Assembly (NCBI GenBank): GCA_946803715.1
Contig: CAMPET010000390.1
Location: 22,490 to 48,650 of the forward strand
Source: Beroe ovata
Taxonomy: Eukaryota; Ctenophora; Nuda; Beroida; Beroidae
Reading direction: 5' to 3'
DNA length: 26,161 bases
The notes beneath the pieces are model-generated. The model saw only the letters and a list, made by a program, of their open reading frames with translations, had not been told where the DNA came from and ran no database searches. The translations under genes were made by a program, and so were the position numbers. Positions 19,409 through 26,161 of this stretch are shown piece by piece; within the stretch, counting starts at the first letter, position 1; every line of letters begins with the position of its first letter.

Positions 19409-20921
19409 TGTGTGTGCGTGTGCGTTCAGACACACTGTGTCTCCTGGCAAGAGAGCTTGTTTTTCCAGTCTCTATCACTCCCAGGTGGAATTCAAGCTGC
19501 CCCAGAAGCGTGACTACTCTCTGTCCGGAAAGAGAGTGGATGTGGTAAACGGGAGAAGCCCGCTCATGGACCGTCTCTCCAGGCTTCACCTCTTTCCGGG
19601 GACCAATCACCCGTACGCAGCTAACATCTCAAAGGTAAATTTCCATATTTCCGAAATTATACGAGTATACCTGTCCGATTACAACATTCGCAGAGCCCCA
19701 CAAATAAGATCTACTCAATCATCAATATCGACTGGATAATTTCCTACGGAATCTCTATTACCAGTAAAAACTACTCATTGTGTCTCATTTGTAATTGTAT
19801 ACTCCTAACGGTTCGTGTTACATCTCGATGAATCTGCTATAATTCTTGTGATACCACCTTTCACTTTTGGTTTGAGGCATAACAATTGTCGTACACTGCT
19901 TTTCCTACCAAATCTGTTTATTATGCTGTTCCTATTCAATCAGATTATCTTGTATCAACCCCCTCGATAGCAGCCCCTAACTTGATAACCCACCTTGAGT
20001 GTGTGTGTTATAGATGGATCATGCCATGATTGAGGACGGTGTCCCGAGGCCCCACACCTGGAACCAAGGTCTGTTCAGCTGCACATCTGACATGGGCGAG
20101 TGTATGTTGGCGTGCTGTTGTCCCGCAGTCTCATACGGACTACACATGCGGGATTCCTGTTATCCCGGCTACTGGTGTGACGGGTGCTGCGGAGTGTTCT
20201 GCGGGTGTCTCGCCTTCGCCACCTTTACTCACCTGCCCTGGGCTTTATCCATCCGGCCCAAGATCCGCAGAGAACAGGGGATAGCAGGAAGCAGGATTCT
20301 GGACTACTTCGCTGTCATCTGCTGTCCGATCCTCGCTTTGATTCAAGAGAGAGTGCAGATGAGGGACGGGGTAAAGGGTGGTCAGCAGGCCCCCATTGCC
20401 CAGGCCCCCATCACCCAGGCTCCTATCACCCAGGCCCCCAATTCTTACTATGTTCCTCCTAAGAATGTACCCCATCAATACTAATCTGGGTTTTGCATTC
20501 ACCTTCTGGGACTGATCTGACTACCATGACATTTGATGCTATACTCACCACTGTTTACTACTGTTCCTGTACACTGTACAATGTGCACTCTATTTACAAT
20601 GTGTTTTCCATGCTGTCATCCCTGATTGGTTTTCCATTGTGCAGCATGGTTATACAACTACACTGTCATCCTGTACAGCTGTACAGCAGTAATTCCCACC
20701 CCGTGTAGTGTATAGTTGACTATACACATTTCATAGTTGCACAGTGTACCAGGTACCTACAACTATACATATCACCCTGTGTACAGGTATTGGAGCCGCC
20801 GGACAACCTGTACAAATCCTCTGCGGATTACACACCCCAGGAGAGGGACACTTTTGTTAAAGCTCCTGATTGTCGTGAGAGGAAGCCGCGCGCGCTCTAC
20901 CATTGGGAGGAGCTGGACTGA
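18849..20921 (+). CDS. MRPL13: MRPL13, mitochondrial large-subunit ribosomal protein uL13m
   Basis: uL13m is a component of the mitoribosome large subunit. Exons are 18849-19007, 19196-19351, 19485-19634 and 20787-20921, phase 0 at every junction, giving 199 residues (human 178). ARQWILIDATGQQLEPLAKQ and LEGRHKPTY match the uL13 start. The next exon DMGDNVVVINTRHMV matches human DCGDHVVIMNTRHIA. MDRLSRLHLFPG matches human MMERLHLFPD. The last exon, VLEPPDNLYKSSADYTPQER, aligns with the human C-terminus around EEL..LDEYTQEEI. The middle (FHILRPTECL to SLSGKRVDVV) is divergent. The 1,152-base last intron contains a complete PLAC8-family gene on the same strand. The exon-2 donor is part of a GT microsatellite. 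Confidence 0.88.
19351..19426. repeat. GT microsatellite at MRPL13 exon-2 donor
   Basis: An impure (GT)n run begins at the splice donor itself, CTCCAG followed by GTGTGTGTATG. Length variation here could influence donor choice. Confidence 0.85.
20014..20484 (+). CDS. PLAC8-family cysteine-rich protein, nested in MRPL13 intron 3
   Basis: PLAC8 (cornifelin/FCR-type) proteins are small cysteine-rich proteins linked to cell size, metal handling or differentiation. This 156-residue protein opens near WNQGLFSCTSDMGECMLACC, then CPAVSYG, a second cysteine cluster (CDGCCGVFCGCLAFA), the conserved R-x-x-IRREQGIAGS segment, and DYFAVICCPILALIQERVQM, the classic 'D...C.pC.l.Q..rE' end. The tail has three to four imperfect copies of QAPIT. 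Translation starts directly after a TATAG acceptor-like site. It lies wholly within the last intron of MRPL13 on the same strand. MRPL13 exon 3 ends in phase 0, so splicing into this ATG would give an in-frame chimera; that is an inference, not shown. Confidence 0.88.
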   Translation: MDHAMIEDGVPRPHTWNQGLFSCTSDMGECMLACCCPAVSYGLHMRDSCYPGYWCDGCCGVFCGCLAFATFTHLPWALSIRPKIRREQGIAGSRILDYFAVICCPILALIQERVQMRDGVKGGQQAPIAQAPITQAPITQAPNSYYVPPKNVPHQY

Positions 20922-21255
20922 GCCGGGTTCTTATCTTCCAGTCCCTAGATCATGTGATCACGGGATGGAACCCATTGCGATAGTAACACTGCAATAGTGT
21001 TCAATGGATAACAGTGCGGATAACAGTGCTTCACCTTATGTATATTCGGTTTTAAGTATGAGTTTAGAATATCTTGATCACTGTGATTGTTTTTGTTAAG
21101 AAGTATCATTGATTGCAAAAGCAACGGGAACGCAATTCAATTAACTAGGGTGTGATTGTATACTTCATTTTCATTTACTGAACGATAATCATAATCATCA
21201 CCAGTTGAATGAATAATGAGCATCACTGTACAGCATAATGTAAGGAGCAGCAAGC

Positions 21256-22335
21256 ATGAGCAAGTACTCGACTGCAGTAGAGACCTCATTCCTGGGTCAC
21301 CGTACACCAAAAGAGGTTAAACTGCTGGTAAAAGCCCTCAAAACTACCCAGAAAGCAGTATACGAGAAATACATCGGTTTGTACATGATTGTGAGATGTT
21401 TCTTGTGTATATGTAATGTCACGAGGCCCTGCAAATACTAGTTTTGCGAACTTCGCACGGGGACAAGTGGACACCATTTGCCGGATGTTGTCTGTCCACT
21501 CACCACTGTTTCTCGTGTGAGAGAACAGTGGACAGAATATCACATCCGGTTAGACAACAACAGCAACTCCCACAGGCGCAGTTGTCGAGTTCATCTCACG
21601 AGGACAAGCCCCGGACTTCAGCAATGAGCTGGACCCCAGCCCAAGCAGGGTGCTGTTCGGTGGTTTTCACTGTATCCTGTCCCGAGCCCTGAGACACGGG
21701 TCTAAACTGCAGGAGACTCATTTTATCAACTCTCTGAAAGAGACAGGGCTCACAGACGAGGTAGTTGCAACATTCGCTCCTGTTACCTGTAACACTAACA
21801 CTATTCGCTCCTGAGCTGTGTCTCAGTAACAACTATAACAACATTCCCAGTGAGTGTCTCAATGTTTGTATCTCAATGTTTGGTATTATTGTAGGTCCTA
21901 TCTATCCTGGGCGAGGCACTGTACCGTGGCAAGTTAGTCTCGCTCACCTCGGACCCGCATTCCTCCGCAACATTCCTGGACATGGACTGGAGACTTGATG
22001 TGGTGCTCAGCAACCAGCACCTCGCCAAGGTGCTCCAACCCGAGGTACGTGTCTCACGACTCACTTTGACTTAGAGTTAGTATTATTGAAATCTGCTGAC
22101 AAATTTCTTTTTAAATTTTTTTCAAACTCAAAGGAGGCAAATCTTTTTAAGTTGAGTATTTGGAAAACCGATCCGAATGCCGCAGATCCTAATGGATATA
22201 AAGATGGGCCATGGTGCACAGGATGTGCACATGCAACTTTCCCAACCTGAGTTTCATGCACTGCGACAGTCTGTCGCGAGGCAGCTTCATGATATGTGTC
22301 AGCTCAGAGATCGCAAATTCATGAACCCAGCCTGA
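21256..22335 (+). CDS. COMMD5: COMMD5, COMM domain protein of the Commander complex, 201 aa
   Basis: COMMD5 is one of ten COMMD subunits in the Commander complex, which recycles endosomal membrane proteins. Exons are 21256-21376, 21576-21760, 21895-22044 and 22186-22335, with fitting phases. ETSFLGHRTPKEVKLLVKAL matches human VSFLGAQLPPEVAAMARLL. Residues about 128-190 are the COMM domain: DMDWRLDVVLSNQHLAKVLQ aligns with human DFRWRVDVAISTSALARSLQ. The last exon (ILMDIKMGHGAQDVHMQL, PEFHALRQSVARQL) aligns with human VLMQLKLSDG and AKFQELRYSVALVL. Human COMMD5 is 224 residues. It is the last gene of the plus-strand run and converges with the adhesion-GPCR-like gene. Confidence 0.88.
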
Positions 22336-23617
22336 TCAATACCATGTGTCATGTGTGTGTTCAAAATGTGCATGAAACTGTAACACTAACTGTAAGTGCA
22401 GACTGTAAAGTAGACTCTAGATTGGGCACGGACAGATGACAGTGCTCTGAGTCTGAGCACTGCTCATCGCATTCACTTATGCTGAGTGCTGATAAAATCG
22501 GGTAAGGTTTAACTGCAAGTGCAACGGTCAACGTGAAACGTAAGCATTTTGATTTGGTTTTTTGTTTTAATGTTTTTTGATTTTTCAAATGCTGTTATTG
22601 AATTTTTTTAATCACTAATTAGAATTGTTTATGTTATTGTCTGGTGATGCTAGACCGCTGATGCAAGCCGCTTGAGAATAAGTTTGAGCCGCGCGCGCGC
22701 AAAACGAAATTCTCGACAGGGTCTATCATCGATCGGCAATTTATGTTATTGTTAATGTTACAGTTAATGCGATTCAGATCTTATTCTTATCTCTTGTTGC
22801 CGGATAACATTAACAAGATTGGAGAATTGGAGATATCATCTATTTGCCGGGTGTTATCTGTCCTTGTATATGGTATAGCTTAGTTAAGTCCTTGTAGTTC
22901 AGTCCTTGTAGTTGTCGTTAAGACTGTTTCTTGCGTCAGCGTGCCGCGGTGCAGTGCAGACTGCAGCGCCGCGCGCGCGCGCACTTGAAAGTTCGTTGAA
23001 ACAGTGGATGATCGCGATGTCATCCGGCATTCCGGCAGTTGCATTGTGAGCACTGAGCTGAGTTATGAATATGATTGGTGAAGCTATTGCTGGCCAGTGG
23101 CCCCCTGTCGAGACGGAGAATTTCATTGCCATGCGGCTCGCGTTAGCTGGGCCTGTCAGTAACTATCATGTGAACACGTTGCGCGGCCCTGTTCTACTCA
23201 GTGAACTGAAAGTCGTATAAAGGACGGAGACGCGCAGCGCGCGGAGTAATTGGGTCACGCAGCGCGGGAACAGCCTAGCATCGCCAGGTGCAAATGAATT
23301 TGAGTGTGGATCAGAATTTTTGATAGGAACTGTAGCAATGAATCTGATGTATAACTGATAGAAATTTCATTGCATCACTTGGTTTGGCTACCATTGCATT
23401 GCATTGTTCAAATTATCAGCAAAGGTTGAAATGTGTTCCTAATACTATTGCTTTTGCATAAAAGACAGAAAAATGATGAGCATACAAATCTTAAAGTCTC
23501 CTGGATATTACTTTGTTCAATACATTAAGTCTCTTCATTGCCAATATACAAAGGTCCATTCACCAAATGTATTGATACTTCTAAACCTAGCTTTCAAGCC
23601 TGATTCAAACATGTTCA
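22336..23617. other. Convergent intergenic region without a recognised gene
   Basis: Both strands were read and no exon chain was found. In particular no segment resembling TM3-TM7 of a GPCR is visible on the minus strand. The middle part has GCGCGC runs and one copy of the CpG-rich dispersed repeat. It must hold the 3' UTRs of COMMD5 and of the GPCR-like gene. Confidence 0.55.
23163..23273. repeat. CpG-rich dispersed repeat, copy 2
   Basis: This is the shorter partner of 5935-6099 in the same orientation. Shared blocks in the same order include ACACGTTGC, CCCTGTTCTACT, AACTGAAAG, GACGCGCAGCGCGCG and CACGCAGCGCGGGAACAG. Confidence 0.7.
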
Positions 23618-26141
23618 TCAAAACTTGTAATTTCTGAGTTCATATGCCATCTTTGTTATAAGGAAATATAGGGCAATCACCAAGAGGAGCAGGACAATTG
23701 AAATATTCATCTTCACAGCTTTTGGAATTCCCATTACCCTGAAAATGTTGCCATGTACCCATTGATTAATGAATTACATCATGAGTCACTTATAACTTCA
23801 AGTTTGTTCAGATTTATGAAGTGTGGTTATCATCCAAAAATAAATATTTTTACTCACTTAGCAGGAAGCATTATTATGGTTACACCAACAAAAATCCCCA
23901 AGAAGCTGAGTCCAGTGAGTGATATGAGGATCTCAACATAGTTTTCTGAAAACTTCTTCTCTCGCACATGCTGAAAATTGTCTTGTCAGCCTTGGAAAAA
24001 TGAAACTCCAATCATTGTGAAAATTGTTTAGGTATTTATTCATTATTCACCGCTAATACAGTGAAAGCTTCAGAGTGTTTTTCGCAGGTACAAGCTATTG
24101 AAGGACTATCAGAGAATATGTTGTATTCAGTAGAGCATCCATCAGAAATCCAAGTACCAAGCATTATACTTTTCGACTTTTCTACTTTACTTGTATCTGA
24201 AGATTTTTGCCAGTACAATTAGGTCTTCTATTCAGGTGTCTTCATCAGTCAATGAACAATTCATCTTACCTACTAATTCATGTATGAGGGAAGTAGCATT
24301 ACTCCAAGACTTATCAATTGCTTGAAGGTAGAAATCTCTCGTGTAGTTAGAAGTGAAGAATCCGCATTCATATATTATTGAGTAAGTACTTTCTCCCCAC
24401 ACAAAGACACGACCCCGTGATGTATATACCTGATGCATTTGTTAAGATAGCAATAAGCAACTATTGAGTAATAGAGCATCAAAACTTTGGCTTACTGAGT
24501 TAGGGTGTAGATTGAAATGGAGGTATGTCTTGGTGTTGCTTGGCAGACCCCACACTTGTGTGTCAACTATGAATGAGGCTACACTATGTAATCCAACAGG
24601 ATCTGATCCGTCCTCCACAATAGCTGAAACAACAAAGTTCTGAAACTTGAGTTGGCTTGTATGGGTCCAAATTATAGCATTAGAGTTCAAAATGTAGAAT
24701 ATTACTTTTGAACATTTCAGGAGTTACTGTTTCTGAGCTTTGGTGAAAGGTAAACTCATCAGAAAACAACAATGAGAGTTTCATTGATGTGGTAGAAGTT
24801 CCGTCAACTAATCTGGCAACCTCATTTTGCATGACCTGCAAGGGCAGATTGAGAAAAGGGTTACATTGAAGGGAGGGAGTGGTACTTTTATGAATGGAGC
24901 ATTAGACATGTGACAAAGAAACCTCAAGAAAAGTGCCGCCATCCTGAGAACACCCTGAAATCTTGTCTCTGAAAGTGTTGGTGCAAAACGTATTTATTGT
25001 CAGCTTATCACTCTCTTGAAATGTCGAGAACATTCCTATGCTACCAGCCAATATGAGAACTGTTTCGTTTTGGAGCCTTGGAGCAACTTCTCGCATCAAC
25101 TCTGTTATCCTATGAAGAGATAGTTACAGTCAAGCAAACAATAGATTCTTGATGTCGACAACATCCAGAATTGCCACCATGTTCTCACCAGAAGCAGATT
25201 GGATTCTTCTGACACACTGATTTAAGAGATATCTGGTTGAGTACACCAACCACTGTCATGGCTGCTGTATAGTCAACTTCACCCTCGCCACGGTTTGATA
25301 TCTTGTTGATGATGTCATAGAGGACGAGAAGATCAAAGTCACCCAGGTCTGCAACACCATCCAGGTGATCCACCAACGGATGATAGTCATCGAGATCCTG
25401 CAAAACATGCATGTCGGTCAACCACAACAACAACTTCAACAGCAATTTTCCACAGCTTCTTGAAACTCAGTGATTATAATAAGATAACATTACAGTATTG
25501 AGATAGTTAAGCAGTTGGTCTGTAATTGCTGTCTTCAAACATGCTGAGACATCTAAATCTGACCAGTTGTTATTGCTCTCGCACATGAGACGAACTGATT
25601 TTCCTGTTAATGAACAAGATAAATATGGTGACTAATGAAGCATTATTTAAAGGGATGAAATGCTGCTACTCACCATCCTCATCAAATTTACAAGGCTGTG
25701 TGAGCTCCTGATCTGATACCACAGTTGGAGTCCAACTGTAAACTCCAAATTTGGTGGAGACCTCATGAGACGGGCAGAATCCATTGACTGAACATTTCAT
25801 TCCACACTCTAGAAGTGACTTGCTCACATCGACACAGCCCCCGTCTCCTTTAGGGACTTCCTCCATGCATTGAGTACATTCGTCAAGATCGGAAAACATC
25901 TGGAATCCAGCTTGACACCGGTCTGAGGATGAGATGGATCACAAAACCCATCAAATTATAAACCGAAATATGAAACATTTCTGTCTAGTTGCTCAGAACC
26001 TGAGTGATACGCAGATGTTGTGACGGCAGTAAAACCCACACTAACAACCCCAGATAGCTGATCTCTCTCTTCATCTGATAAGCTTGATAAGCTGGCAATG
26101 GTCCAAGTTCCTGCTGGAAACCCATCCAAGAAAACCTCCAA
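23618..26141 (-). CDS. Adhesion-GPCR-like protein with GAIN/GPS, ending after TM2; 5' partial
   Basis: Exons are 26141-26000, 25922-25674, 25603-25494, 25397-25189, 25109-24923, 24835-24706, 24623-24496, 24429-24270, 24196-24051, 23970-23858 and 23738-23618. All have AG/GT borders and matching phases (564 residues, start off the right edge). In order: an unidentified N-terminal segment; a cysteine-rich block (DECTQC to SVNGFC); an HRM-like segment (QPCKFDEDG, RLMC, NNNWSDLDVSAC); a long GAIN-like region with many N-glycosylation sites; the GPS (YECGFF, then WISDGCS and ACTCEKHSEAFTVL); TM1 (VEILISLTGLSFLGIFVGV); and a TM2-like helix (MNISIVLLLLVIALYFLI) ending NYKF and a stop. The GPS has HSE where HL-T/S is normal, so autoproteolysis is unlikely. 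TM3-7 are not seen. It may be a truncated gene, a pseudogene or a short receptor-like protein. Confidence 0.72.
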
Positions 26142-26161
26142 CTGAAATGGTTGCAATGTTA

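Noticed and set aside
22105-22250. Plus-strand frame beginning EANLFKLSIW after AACTCAAAG
   Set aside because: It does not match COMMD5. The acceptor at 22185 gives the conserved COMM-domain end in the correct phase.
22899-23132. Minus-strand 77-codon frame considered as missing GPCR exons
   Set aside because: No transmembrane pattern or splice sites fitting TM3-7; it overlaps GCGCGC repeat sequence.

Overview
This is nuclear DNA from an animal. Genes have short GT-AG introns, most of about 50 to 350 bases, and the set is metazoan: an adhesion-GPCR-type gene with a GPS motif, a secreted cystine-knot ligand of noggin/PTTH type, a centriolar CCP110 homologue, and housekeeping genes that align well with vertebrate families (TTC1, FKBP3, ClC-3/4/5, RBM22, MRPL13, COMMD5). 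Compact spacing, abundant simple repeats and CpG-rich GCGCGC runs suggest an invertebrate, possibly early branching. The species cannot be named from sequence alone. Gene models below were built by reading exons across splice sites and checking that every exon-exon phase fits. All family calls come from remembered family features, with no database search.

Left part, minus strand. Positions 165-4820 hold eleven in-phase exons of a CCP110 homologue, incomplete at both ends. Its coding sequence contains two different 21-base (7-residue) tandem repeats. Positions 4821-6707 are gene-poor and hold a decayed retroelement scrap and a CpG-rich dispersed repeat. Positions 6708-8287 hold a complete four-exon gene for a 296-residue protein with a DEP-like region. 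Positions 9127-10394 hold a four-exon secreted cystine-knot ligand. Its last exon occurs twice, on either side of a single N at 8992.

Middle and right part, plus strand. Six housekeeping genes lie head to tail from 10861 to 22335 with only 186 to 434 bases between stop and next start: TTC1, FKBP3, a ClC exchanger, RBM22, MRPL13 and COMMD5. TTC1 and ClC have uninterrupted coding regions; the others have four to six exons. A PLAC8-family gene sits on the same strand inside the last intron of MRPL13. Every start codon in the run has an AG close upstream, and two of these AGs follow strong pyrimidine tracts, so 5' UTR introns or spliced-leader trans-splicing are worth testing. One FKBP3 exon is duplicated across a second single N (13245), which points to unmerged alleles at assembly joins.

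Right end, minus strand. From 26141 down to 23618 runs an adhesion-GPCR-like gene: cysteine-rich region, HRM-like region, GAIN/GPS, TM1 and TM2. It then stops, with no TM3-7 visible before COMMD5, and its GPS lacks the usual HL-T/S cleavage residues.
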